Shown: piece after piece, positions 9,201 through 16,627 of the stretch | Position numbering within the stretch: position 1 is the stretch's first letter | Layout: each line of letters starts with the position of its first letter | Assembly: GCF_017409525.1 (NCBI RefSeq) | Contig: NZ_JAFQSO010000003.1 | Span: 56,596-120,595 of the forward strand | Reading direction: 5' to 3' | From: Methanobrevibacter sp. | Lineage (GTDB): Archaea > Methanobacteriota > Methanobacteria > Methanobacteriales > Methanobacteriaceae | DNA length: 64,000 nucleotides | Program-made: the position numbers and the translations under genes | Notes under the pieces: generated by a model | Database searches by the model: none | Seen by the model: only the letters and a program-made list of their open reading frames with translations | Told to the model about the DNA's origin: nothing

Positions 9201-10545
9201 CGGCTCTTTCAAAAACTTTGTTGATTTGAAATTTTCTGATGAAAGTTATCTCTGAATTTTTAATTCTGTTTAAAAATAGTTAAATTTAATAAAGAGTTGG
9301 AGTAAAAGTTTTTATCATGCCAAATCAAAAAAAATTTACTCCAAATAGTATTTTAGATGTTAAACAATATATATTTTGTGATTTTGATGATGGATTCGTC
9401 TTGTCAGATTCTCGTTTTGTGAAATTATTTAATTCCTGCAAAGAAGTTTTCAAATCTTTTGATTTGAGTTTTAAAAAGGATGTTCCTTATTTTAAATTGA
9501 GTGTTGCTAGATGTCCCTATTGTGGGACTCGTCATGTTGTAAAATATGGTTTTACCAATAGAATATTAGTATTTAAAGAAATAGGAAAAACTATGGTGAA
9601 GGTTCAGCGTTATATTTGTAAACGTTGTGATAAAACCTTTCAAACTGATTTAACAAGTCTTGTTGATAAAAATAGCAATTTTACTAATGAATTGAAAAAT
9701 GAATCTGAACATTTAATTTCAGATTATTTGGGAAGTCTAAAAAATGTTTGTAAATCATTCAAAAAATTTTTTGGAATTAGTGTTTCACATCAAACGATTG
9801 AAAATTGGCTTTTTGTTAATGAAAACATTTTAGAATTTGATTTAGGTCGTTGTTCGGGTTATTATGTCTTTGATGTTGAATGGATTAAAATCAATGGAGA
9901 ATGGAAATATCGTCATACTCTATTAGATGCAATTTCTAATTGCATTGTGGCCGATGTAATTTATGATACAGAAGATGAAACGACTGTTGAGAAGTTTTTA
10001 AAAGAATCAACAGCAAATAAAAATAAAAAAGTAATCACGACAGATTTGGACAGTAAATATCCTCAGATTATCACAAAATTAGGTTTTAAACATCAATTAT
10101 GTATTTTTCATGCTAAAAAAAGTTTAAATAAACAATTAAAAGTTTTTAAAGATAAATATCATCTTTCTGAGAAAGAATTTGAAGAATGTCATCAACAATT
10201 GATAATGATAAAAGATTTATTTGATTTAGATAATTATGATGAAGCTGAAAAAGAATTACAGTCTTTAATTTTTCGTAAAGATGAATTTCATCCATCAATT
10301 TATGAAATAATTAGAAAATCAATCTCTCCAAGATATAAAAGCTTCATTTATCACTTAAAAGACAAAAGAATTGAAAGAACAAGCAACAAAATAGAAAATG
10401 CATTTCAAAAAACAATGCCAAAATCCAGAAAACGAATATTCAAGACCACACGAGGTGTTTTAAAACGAATCTACCGCAGAGATCTAATTTGGAATGACAA
10501 CAGAAAAAAGGATTTTGAAAATCAACAAAGTTTTTGAAAGAGTCG
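9201..10545 (+). mobile_element. Complete insertion sequence with 27-bp terminal inverted repeats
   Basis: The left end (9201-9227, beginning CGGCTCTTTCAAAAACTTTG) and the right end (10519-10545, complement beginning CGACTCTTTC) are inverted repeats that differ at one of 27 positions. The element is 1345 bp and holds one transposase whose stop codon lies inside the right repeat. AAAAAT is found directly outside both ends (9195-9200 and 10546-10551), a possible 6-bp target duplication, although the flanks are A-rich. With an intact transposase and near-perfect ends the element is probably young. It sits between the KAP gene and the MazG-helicase pair. Confidence 0.9.
9317..10537 (+). CDS. Transposase with N-terminal zinc ribbon and DDE (MULE-like) core
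   Basis: This 406-residue transposase fills the insertion sequence bounded at 9201 and 10545. Residues about 69-112 carry two CxxC pairs (CPYC, CKRC) typical of a DNA-binding zinc ribbon that recognises the element ends. The catalytic triad candidates are Asp in YVFDVEW (near 192), Asp in TTDLDSKY (near 240) and Glu in SNKIENAFQK (near 360). The C-terminus is strongly basic. The layout fits the MULE/ISL3-like DDE transposases often listed as not-classified elements in methanogens. The frame is intact. The stop codon overlaps the right terminal repeat. Confidence 0.85.
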   Translation: MPNQKKFTPNSILDVKQYIFCDFDDGFVLSDSRFVKLFNSCKEVFKSFDLSFKKDVPYFKLSVARCPYCGTRHVVKYGFTNRILVFKEIGKTMVKVQRYICKRCDKTFQTDLTSLVDKNSNFTNELKNESEHLISDYLGSLKNVCKSFKKFFGISVSHQTIENWLFVNENILEFDLGRCSGYYVFDVEWIKINGEWKYRHTLLDAISNCIVADVIYDTEDETTVEKFLKESTANKNKKVITTDLDSKYPQIITKLGFKHQLCIFHAKKSLNKQLKVFKDKYHLSEKEFEECHQQLIMIKDLFDLDNYDEAEKELQSLIFRKDEFHPSIYEIIRKSISPRYKSFIYHLKDKRIERTSNKIENAFQKTMPKSRKRIFKTTRGVLKRIYRRDLIWNDNRKKDFENQQSF

Positions 10546-10618
10546 AAAAATCTATTTTAGAAATAAGTAAATATTGCTAAGAAGATATAATATTGTATCT
10601 AACTTAGAAGGTTTATTT

Positions 10619-10933
10619 ATGGAAGAACTAAAAGCTGAAATTATTAATTTTCAAAAGGAAAGGGACTGGAAAAAATTTCACACTCCTGAAAATCTTGCAA
10701 AATCAATTTCCATTGAAGCGGCTGAACTTCTAGAGCATTTCCAATGGGGAAAGGAATATGATTCATCAGAAGTTGCAGATGAACTTGCAGATGTTTTAAT
10801 ATATTGCATATACATGGCAGATGCAATGGATTTTGATATTAAAGAAATTATTCAAAATAAAATGCAGAAAAATGCCATAAAATACCCAATTGATAAAGCA
10901 AAAGGCAATGCAACCAAGTATACGGAGTTGTAA
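10619..10933 (+). CDS. MazG-like nucleotide pyrophosphohydrolase
   Basis: The 104-residue protein belongs to the all-alpha NTP pyrophosphatase superfamily (MazG/dCTPase type). The metal-binding helices are visible: IEAAELLEHFQW at 32-43 and ADELADVLIYC at 53-63. These Glu/Asp residues coordinate Mg2+ to hydrolyse (d)NTPs to (d)NMP and pyrophosphate. The start at ATG 10619 is preferred over an upstream frame extension because GAAGGT lies 7 bp upstream. The next gene begins 2 bp after the stop, so the two are cotranscribed. Small MazG-like proteins beside helicase-nucleases occur in defence loci, where nucleotide depletion could stop phage replication; that role is inferred. Confidence 0.88.
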   Translation: MEELKAEIINFQKERDWKKFHTPENLAKSISIEAAELLEHFQWGKEYDSSEVADELADVLIYCIYMADAMDFDIKEIIQNKMQKNAIKYPIDKAKGNATKYTEL

Positions 10934-10935
10934 AT

Positions 10936-12807
10936 ATGATTGTTTATGAAGCCACTAAAGGTGAGTTTTGTGATTCAGTTTTAGTTGGTTCAATCACCGA
11001 TGAGATATATGATGTCTACAAGGAAAAGATTGGCAGATCAGCCAAATCGCAGATAAGGTCTTGGGAAAACTCTATGGAATATATGTATAAAGTATTGAAT
11101 GACACTGAAATTCCTCAGGATTGCGGTGTAGCTATTGAATTTACAATTCCAACCACTTCAAAAAGAATTGATTTCATATTGACTGGTTTAAACCAGTTTC
11201 ATGATGATTCAGTTGTTATAATTGAACTAAAGCAATGGGATTCTGCCCAAAAGGTTGACGGCAAGGATGGTGTTGTCAGGACATATCTTGGAGGAGGCAT
11301 AAGGGAGACCACCCATCCTTCCTATCAGGTCTGGTCATATGCATCCCTTATCAAAAACTTCAACCAGACTGTTGAAGAGGATGAAATCGGGCTTTTTCCA
11401 TGTGCATATCTGCACAATTATGATTTCACTTCCGATGACCCTCTGAAAGATGAAATATATAGGCCTTATTATGACAAAGCCCCGTTATATGGCAAAAGGG
11501 ATGTCTTGAAACTGCGTGAATTCATTAAAAAATATGTAAAGTATGGTGATAATTCAGACATTTTATACAGGATTGACAACGGTAAAATCAGGCCTTCCAA
11601 AAAGCTTCAGGATACGCTTTCAAGCATGCTTGATGGAAACAGGGAATTCATCATGATTGACGAGCAGAAGATTGCCTATGAACTGGCTGTTAAAATGGCT
11701 CGTGAAAGCTATTTGGATGATAGAAAACGGGTTTTGATAGTTGAAGGGGGCCCTGGAACCGGTAAATCTGTTGTAGCCATAAATCTGCTTGTTGACTTGA
11801 TGGCCGATGATATGGTTTCAGTGTATGTCACTAAAAATTCAGCTCCGAGAAACGTGTTTTATGAAAAATTAAGGGGAGGAAGGCATTCTTTATGCTATTT
11901 AAAAAACTTATTTAAAGGTTCAGGTTCATTTACACAGTCCAAGTCAAATGAATTCGATGCGATTGTTGCCGATGAGGCTCATCGTCTGAATGAAAAATCA
12001 GGTTTATTTTCCAATTTGGGCGAAAATCAAGTAAAAGAAATTATAAATGCTTCTAAATTTTGTGTGTTTTTCATTGATAAACATCAAAGGATTAGCCTAA
12101 AGGATTATGGAAGCATCGAAGCCATTCGCGAGTTTGCAGGTTATTTTGATGCCGAAGTTGAACAGATTAAACTGGAATCTCAATTTAGATGCAACGGATC
12201 CGATGGGTATCTGTCATGGTTGAATGATGTACTTGAAATTGAAGAGACCGCAAACTTTGACGGGTTTGACTTTGACTATGATTTTAGAGTTGTTGATTCT
12301 CCAGTTGAGTTGAAAAAGTTGATATTTGAGAAAAATGCTAATAATAATGCAAGATTGCTTGCAGGATACTGCTGGAACTGGATAAAGGAAGGAAAAAACA
12401 ATTCTGATGTTCATGATATCGTAATCGATGACTTTTCTATGAGCTGGAATCTGGGAAACTCAGACACATGGGCAATCGATGAGGATTCTATAAATGAAAT
12501 AGGTTGTATCCATACCTCGCAGGGTCTTGAGTTTGATTATGTTGGCGTAATAATTGGAAATGATATGCGATTTGACGGTGAACATATTGTAACTGATTTT
12601 ACACAACGTGCAAAAACAGACCAGTCTCTTAAAGGAATTAAAAAGAGATATAAAGAAAATCCAGAGGAAGCTTTGCAGTTGGCTGATGAGATAATCAAAA
12701 ACACTTATAGGACATTGATGACCCGTGGAATGAAAGGATGTTATGTTTACTGTGAAGATATGATGCTTCAGGCTTATTTAAAAGAGAAATCGGATTTCAG
12801 TTCTTAA
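10936..12807 (+). CDS. DUF2075 (Schlafen-like) helicase with N-terminal nuclease-like domain
   Basis: This 623-residue protein has an N-terminal PD-(D/E)XK-like region (KRIDFILTG near 76-83 and VVIIELKQW near 93-101) and a superfamily 1-type helicase core. Walker A is GGPGTGKS (about 272-279), Walker B is VADEAHR (about 344-350), a later motif is LESQFRCNGSDGYL, and the C-terminal motifs are HTSQGLEFDYVGVI and YRTLMTRGMKG. This layout is typical of DUF2075 proteins, thought to act on DNA or RNA. It is coupled to the MazG-like gene 2 bp upstream, giving a nucleotide hydrolase plus nuclease-helicase pair. The frame is intact. A restriction or anti-phage role is inferred. Confidence 0.88.
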   Translation: MIVYEATKGEFCDSVLVGSITDEIYDVYKEKIGRSAKSQIRSWENSMEYMYKVLNDTEIPQDCGVAIEFTIPTTSKRIDFILTGLNQFHDDSVVIIELKQWDSAQKVDGKDGVVRTYLGGGIRETTHPSYQVWSYASLIKNFNQTVEEDEIGLFPCAYLHNYDFTSDDPLKDEIYRPYYDKAPLYGKRDVLKLREFIKKYVKYGDNSDILYRIDNGKIRPSKKLQDTLSSMLDGNREFIMIDEQKIAYELAVKMARESYLDDRKRVLIVEGGPGTGKSVVAINLLVDLMADDMVSVYVTKNSAPRNVFYEKLRGGRHSLCYLKNLFKGSGSFTQSKSNEFDAIVADEAHRLNEKSGLFSNLGENQVKEIINASKFCVFFIDKHQRISLKDYGSIEAIREFAGYFDAEVEQIKLESQFRCNGSDGYLSWLNDVLEIEETANFDGFDFDYDFRVVDSPVELKKLIFEKNANNNARLLAGYCWNWIKEGKNNSDVHDIVIDDFSMSWNLGNSDTWAIDEDSINEIGCIHTSQGLEFDYVGVIIGNDMRFDGEHIVTDFTQRAKTDQSLKGIKKRYKENPEEALQLADEIIKNTYRTLMTRGMKGCYVYCEDMMLQAYLKEKSDFSS

Positions 12808-13250
12808 TAATATTCATAAAGATGTTATAAATGGGATTTTTGTCGAAAAAGTCAGATAAGGAAAATTTGGTCGTGATAAGTTTTTTCGACCTCAACAAAT
12901 AATTATGAATACTTTTTACTTTCCAGATTAATCTTTTAGTTACATTTTGATTCAATCACTCGATTAAAAATTATACTAAAACTTCAAGTGAAAGTCACAC
13001 AGGTTTTTGCAGTTGAAGTTGGTGGTGTGTCTTTGAGATTATATTAATTCCAATAATTTCTGAAACTATCAAATTAATAAAATTATCAACAGATTTATTT
13101 CGTAGAAAAATTGTTTCATTTAAAGTAAATTTTACCCTTTCTCCATCTTGTATATGTTTTGATACTTTCAATGAACGTTTTAAATTTTTTAGGATAATAT
13201 TTTAAAATTAATTAAATTCATTTCATTGCTTTATTTTTCCATATACTAGT
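12808..13250. other. Intergenic stretch with an inverted repeat and an orphan frame
   Basis: About 440 bp follow the helicase gene. GTCGAAAAA at 12842-12850 and its complement at 12882-12890 form a 9-bp inverted repeat around 31 bp, which could be a terminator stem or the remains of a small element. On the minus strand a frame without a start codon runs from about 13200 to 12995 (GERVKFTLNETIFL...), possibly a gene remnant. I recognise neither. Confidence 0.35.
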
Positions 13251-13517
13251 TTATTCTAAATTTTTAACTAATTCATTTCCTTTATCAGTTAACCTGTACA
13301 ATTTACCTTTTCTTACTTCTGGATTAATGCATTCAACAAGTTCATGTTCTTTTAATTCACTTAAAACTTTTGAAACATGATTTGTTCTAATATCTGTATC
13401 TTTTGCAATCTGAGAAGGTATCTTTACTTGCCCATCCAAAGATTTCATTGCTTCGGTTCTATACTTTGAGATTTTCACATAGCTGATTTCTATTAACATT
13501 TCATCTGATAATTCCAT
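13251..13517 (-). CDS. Winged-helix transcriptional regulator (intact copy)
   Basis: The 88-residue protein has a single winged helix-turn-helix of ArsR/MarR type. Helices appear at SKYRTEAMKSL and PSQIAKDTDIRTNHVSKVLSEL, followed by a wing with basic tip (EVRKGKLYRLTDKG). Such small proteins bind DNA as dimers. The frame is intact, in contrast to the stopped copy at 3250-3516. Eleven codons ending in YVRSS and TAA (13525-13560) precede it and match the end of the decayed gene at 3525, showing that regulator and gene end were copied together. A third fragment of the family lies at 20595-20687. Target genes are unknown. Confidence 0.85.
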   Translation of the reverse strand: MELSDEMLIEISYVKISKYRTEAMKSLDGQVKIPSQIAKDTDIRTNHVSKVLSELKEHELVECINPEVRKGKLYRLTDKGNELVKNLE

Positions 13518-13524
13518 ACTATCA

Positions 13525-13560
13525 CTTATGAACTTCTTACATAATAAATTATATTATAAC
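13525..13560 (-). pseudogene. 3' remnant of the gene decayed at 3525-4010
   Basis: Eleven codons plus TAA read SYNIIYYVRSS, matching the SYDNDTIYFVRSS end of the gene decayed at 3525, at the same distance before the regulator start. Only the 3' end remains here, so a deletion or a recombination end-point lies near 13560. Confidence 0.6.
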
Positions 13561-13698
13561 TATTATATTTGAATAGATTAAGTAATTAACTAGGAATTAC
13601 AAAATTATATATAAATATTGGTTTAATGATGTTATCTTAAATCAAGAAAATAATATTGGTATGAATCGCATAATATTTCTTATTTGAGGAGATTAGAA

Positions 13699-14076
13699 AT
13701 GGATAAGAAGTTATCGTATATCTGTATCGGTCTATTAGTTATTATCATTGTTTTAGAGGGTGGTTTAGTATTTAGCAGCATCCACTGGGATAATAATGAT
13801 TATGATGATAATAATTTTAGACAAGTAATAGTTGACAGCAATCATGATGATGTAGATGAAGTAGATGATAATCAGGATACAACCGCAAGTTCTTCTGATG
13901 ATTCTCAACCCAGCAGTTCGGGGCATACTTATGTTGGTAGTGTAAAATCTGATAAATTCCATGAACTGTCTTGTCCTCATGTTAAAAAGATTAAAGAAGC
14001 AAATAAGATTACATTTTCAAGTAGGCAAGATGCCCTTGATGCGGGTTATACTCCTTGTCGTACTTGCAATCCATAA
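13699..14076 (+). CDS. Membrane-anchored protein with Ada-like zinc-binding domain
   Basis: The 125-residue protein starts at ATG 13699; GAGGAG 8 bp upstream supports this over a TTG at 13684. Residues about 6-27 form one membrane helix, residues 28-75 are an Asp/Asn/Ser-rich linker, and the C-terminal 50 residues match the Ada metal-binding fold: VGSVKSDKFHELSCPHVKKI, then GYTPCRTCNP. The Cys at positions after KFHELS and in PCRTC would bind zinc. These domains are common at the ends of secreted nucleases and surface proteins. The N-in topology would put the zinc domain outside the cell. The gene is monocistronic. Substrate unknown. Confidence 0.8.
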   Translation: MDKKLSYICIGLLVIIIVLEGGLVFSSIHWDNNDYDDNNFRQVIVDSNHDDVDEVDDNQDTTASSSDDSQPSSSGHTYVGSVKSDKFHELSCPHVKKIKEANKITFSSRQDALDAGYTPCRTCNP

Positions 14077-14272
14077 AATAATATGAAAAATTTAGAAACT
14101 CAAAAATCATGAGTAAATAAAGTAATAAAACTTGAAGTGAAGCTTATCTTGCAATGTTTTAATTTGATGATTAAAATATATTAAGGAGATTAATATAGGC
14201 AGTAGCAAATCATAAGCTTTAAAAAAAGTTTGTTTGATGAAGACGAGTTGCAAATATTTAAGGTGATAAAAG

Positions 14273-14458
14273 ATGATAACATGCAACGTATGCGGATGTC
14301 TAAACAGCCCTTCAAACAGGGTGTGCAGAGAGTGCGGTTCTGACCTCTCAGACAGCCCTGACTGGGATGTATATGACGACGATGAGTTCGATGACGACAA
14401 CCTGAACTTTGATGATGCCGAAGAGCTGGGCTATGTTGACCCGGATTTCTACGAGTAG
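14273..14458 (+). CDS. Small zinc-ribbon protein, acidic tail
   Basis: The 61-residue protein has one zinc ribbon (CNVCG at 4-8, CRECG at 18-22) and a very acidic tail with a DDDEFDDDNLNFDD run. The binding site AAGGTGAT precedes ATG 14273 by about 4 bp. The next zinc-ribbon gene starts 8 bp after the stop and uses GTAGGTGAT overlapping the stop as its binding site, so the two are coupled. A broken copy of its 3' half is found at 15164-15254. The role is unknown; single-ribbon proteins of this kind are abundant in methanobacteria and are thought to act as small adaptor modules. Confidence 0.75.
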   Translation: MITCNVCGCLNSPSNRVCRECGSDLSDSPDWDVYDDDEFDDDNLNFDDAEELGYVDPDFYE

Positions 14459-14466
14459 GTGATTAA

Positions 14467-14766
14467 ATGATAGAATGCAAGGTATGCGGCTTTGAGATTG
14501 ATGAGGACGATGTCTTTTATGAGTGTCCCTTTTGCGGAAGGGAGATAGACAATGACGGACTTTGGAGTTGTGAAAACTGCGATTCCATCCTGGACTGGGA
14601 GGGTGATGAATGGATATGCCCGTATTGCAGTAACCAGGGCGATGATGAAGAGGAAGATGATGATGAGCAAACATGCCCTTCATGTGGCTCTTCAGACTAC
14701 GAAGACGGCTATTGCTATGAGTGCGGATATCCAAGCAACCTGGGATGGGTCGGAGAGCAGGACTGA
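14467..14766 (+). CDS. Triple zinc-ribbon acidic protein
   Basis: The 99-residue protein carries several CxxC pairs: CKVCG at 4-8, CPFCG at 20-24, CENC at 34-37, CPYC at 50-53, CPSCG near 70 and CYECG near 83. That is enough for three ribbons, separated by an Asp/Glu-rich linker. It ends with YPSNLGWVGEQD. The last module recurs in the two following genes with the extended tail GEQTDLQH-(N/H)-HR. A near copy of the whole gene is present at 15276-15572. GTAGGTGAT supports the start. A protein-protein or nucleic-acid adaptor role is possible; nothing in the sequence tells which. Confidence 0.75.
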   Translation: MIECKVCGFEIDEDDVFYECPFCGREIDNDGLWSCENCDSILDWEGDEWICPYCSNQGDDEEEDDDEQTCPSCGSSDYEDGYCYECGYPSNLGWVGEQD

Positions 14767-14800
14767 GATGGACTGCTTCACATGAAAGGAGGCATGAGCC

Positions 14801-15034
14801 ATGGGACTGAACGACCAAAAGGTAATAAAGGTGAATGGAAAGCTGAAGATTATTGATGAGAGAACCAATGAAGTTGTATTCGAATGCGATGCGGACGACA
14901 GGAAGGATAAAAAGGAAAAATGTCCTATTTGCGGATCTACAAACTACCGTCTGGGCTGCTGCTATGACTGCGGACATCCGACCAATATGGCATGGGTCGG
15001 AGAGCAGACAGACCTGCAGCACAACCACAGATAG
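14801..15034 (+). CDS. Single zinc-ribbon protein with His-rich end
   Basis: The 77-residue protein starts at ATG 14801 with AAAGGAGG about 9 bp upstream. It has a basic and acidic N-terminal half (VIKVNGKLKIIDERTNEVVFEC) and a C-terminal ribbon (CPICGSTNYRLGCCYDCGHP), then NMAWVGEQTDLQHNHR. The final module is shared with the neighbours at 14467 and 15276, so this gene supplied the tail now fused onto the later copy. Four regular Cys plus extra Cys and His could bind a second metal. It lies in the same direction and within 35 bp of the upstream gene. Confidence 0.7.
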   Translation: MGLNDQKVIKVNGKLKIIDERTNEVVFECDADDRKDKKEKCPICGSTNYRLGCCYDCGHPTNMAWVGEQTDLQHNHR

Positions 15035-15043
15035 GAATGATGA

Positions 15044-15163
15044 ATGTTATCTGCGGATAGTGAAAAAACATGGAGAGAAACACATAATAATAAGGATTCA
15101 ATGTGGATGACCGTAATTATAATTGCAATGGCGGTGATGGGATTAATAGTAATATTGAATTAA
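15044..15163 (+). CDS. 39-residue putative membrane protein
   Basis: A short intact frame starts at ATG 15044, 9 bp after the preceding stop, with AGGAATGATGA as a weak binding site. It encodes a charged N-terminus (ADSEKTWRETHNNKDS) followed by a 19-residue hydrophobic helix (TVIIIAMAVMGLIVILN) that ends the protein. This would be a tail-anchored single-span protein. The frame stops exactly where the duplicated zinc-ribbon remnant begins, so it could also be a piece created by the duplication. No similar small protein is recalled. Confidence 0.4.
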   Translation: MLSADSEKTWRETHNNKDSMWMTVIIIAMAVMGLIVILN

Positions 15164-15254
15164 GTGTCCATGACGATGATGAGTTCGATGATGACAACAT
15201 GAACTTTGATGATGCGAAAAGCTGGGCCATGTTGGCCAGGATTTCTACGAGTAG
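15164..15254 (+). pseudogene. Truncated copy of the zinc-ribbon gene at 14273
   Basis: From TGACGATGATGAGTTCGATG to the TAG before 15255 the DNA follows 14375-14458 closely, including the codons for the acidic run and FYE-stop. The ribbon-coding 5' half is missing and one base-level change shifts the frame near 15217 (GATGCGAAAAGC against GATGCCGAAGAGC). It is a dead partial duplicate. Confidence 0.75.
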
Positions 15255-15275
15255 GTGATAAAATGATAGAATGCG

Positions 15276-15572
15276 ATGTGCGGTGAGATGATTGATGAGG
15301 ACGATGTCTTTTATGAGTGTCCTTTTTGCGGAGATTATATAGAAAATGATGGACTTTGGAGATGTGAGGGCTGTGATTCTATCTTGGACTGTGAAGGACA
15401 TGAATGGGAATGTCCGTATTGCTATAACGAAGGTGGCGACGAAGATGATGTGGAAAGATGCCCTTCATGCGGCTCTACAAACTTCCATGGGGCCTGCTGC
15501 TATCGCTGCGGATATCCGAGCAATATGGAATGGGTCGGAGAGCAGACCGACCTGCAGCACCACCACAGATAG
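15276..15572 (+). CDS. Chimeric duplicate of the triple zinc-ribbon gene
   Basis: The 98-residue frame repeats the 14467 gene (IDEDDVFYECPFCG, GLW-C-C-CDSIL, EWECPYC) but ends with the 14801-type tail WVGEQTDLQHHHR. Thus it combines the body of one neighbour with the tail of the other. The original start (ATGATAGAATGC at 15262) is followed by a short deletion that shifts the frame to TGA, and translation must begin at ATG 15276, losing the first Cys pair and leaving MCGEM. GTAGGTGAT is now 15-25 bp away, so expression may be weak. It may be a young, partly disabled duplicate. Confidence 0.6.
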   Translation: MCGEMIDEDDVFYECPFCGDYIENDGLWRCEGCDSILDCEGHEWECPYCYNEGGDEDDVERCPSCGSTNFHGACCYRCGYPSNMEWVGEQTDLQHHHR

Positions 15573-15710
15573 GGTGCAGATTACATATTTCTCTCGATGT
15601 GTGTGATGAAGTTAATGTGCATTATAACTCAAACTGGAAGTGAAATAGCCAGATATCTATAAAATAATGATTATTTCTATTAAGATTATTTTTTTCATGA
15701 ATTGCAGATA

Positions 15711-16370
15711 TCACCAGTAGTAATATTCATCCAGGTAGTCATCTATGTATCCGTTGTCCCCGTAATCGTAGTGGTCGTAATACCAGTCGGGGTCATTTGT
15801 TGCCATATGCCATTGGTCGCTTTCTGGGCTTGTGTAGGGGACTTCTGGCGATGATGCATCATGAACATCAATCGGAGGATTGTAGTGGTAGCCTGAGTTC
15901 GTCAGTTCATAATCGTATTTTCCCAGGATTTGATGGACAAGTTCCTCTTCGCTATAGCTTATGTTTTGGGTATCGACAATTATTCCGTAGGCCATCTCAT
16001 CATCTGCCTCCAAATAAACGACGCTGTTGTCGTCGGCATAATCAGAATAGTGATTGGTCAAGTAATGAAGCTCAGATAAAAACATATATTCGTCATTCAT
16101 GTCGGATTGCCAGACGATGACGTAATCCTGTTTTCCTTCATCATTTACATATGTGATTTTTGAAGCGTTTTGCCAGTGAAACGTGGTGTTGTGAATGGTG
16201 GTGACGCTTCCAGGGCCGATTGTCTCCTGGCTTATTTGAGTGCAGTTATCGAAGCTTGCCACTATCCAGCGGGCATCGCCAAGGGGAATATCTAAACTTT
16301 CATCGGAATATGCTGCAGGCGCAAACAGCAAAAACACCATTAGAAACATGATAATTTTTTCCATATCCAT
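15711..16370 (-). CDS. Secreted acidic protein, Tyr/Asp-rich C-terminus
   Basis: The 219-residue protein starts at ATG 16370, with GGTGA 5 bp upstream; an ATG at 16382 lacks a site. Residues 1-20 form a signal peptide (KIIMFLMVFLLFAPAAYS) with a likely cleavage after AYS. The mature part has several N-x-(S/T) sequons, a beta-rich middle and an unusual end rich in Tyr and Asp (DWYYDHYDYGDNGYIDD). No enzyme motif is visible. The low-charge aromatic-acidic tail could interact with the cell wall or divalent ions. It is convergent with the zinc-ribbon array and 245 bp from the divergent adhesin-like gene. Function unknown. Confidence 0.7.
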   Translation of the reverse strand: MDMEKIIMFLMVFLLFAPAAYSDESLDIPLGDARWIVASFDNCTQISQETIGPGSVTTIHNTTFHWQNASKITYVNDEGKQDYVIVWQSDMNDEYMFLSELHYLTNHYSDYADDNSVVYLEADDEMAYGIIVDTQNISYSEEELVHQILGKYDYELTNSGYHYNPPIDVHDASSPEVPYTSPESDQWHMATNDPDWYYDHYDYGDNGYIDDYLDEYYYW

Positions 16371-16627
16371 ATTAGTCACCATCCATTTTTCGCCATCAAT
16401 TAATCTATTTGACTTTGAATGATATAAGGTTAATGCAAATAAAAAATTTGTCTGATTTTACAAGATAATAGACTTGCATTGCATTCTGGCTTTTTTTTTC
16501 AATGCTTTTGATGCAATTGGCTGATGCTGATGATTTTTGCGAATCATGTTTTGCATTAAAATAGAAACCAATAAATACTAACTTACACACAATTTGTATT
16601 ATAGATAAAAAATTGTGGAGGCAGTAA

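Noticed and set aside
9195..10551. AAAAAT as a proven target-site duplication of the first insertion sequence
   Set aside because: The flanks are A-rich, so a 6-bp match could be chance; kept only as a possibility.
14348..15028. Long minus-strand frame opposite the zinc-ribbon array
   Set aside because: It is a shadow of the plus-strand genes, with Cys/His/Arg-rich low-complexity translation and no start signal; the plus-strand Cys spacing is repeated and meaningful.
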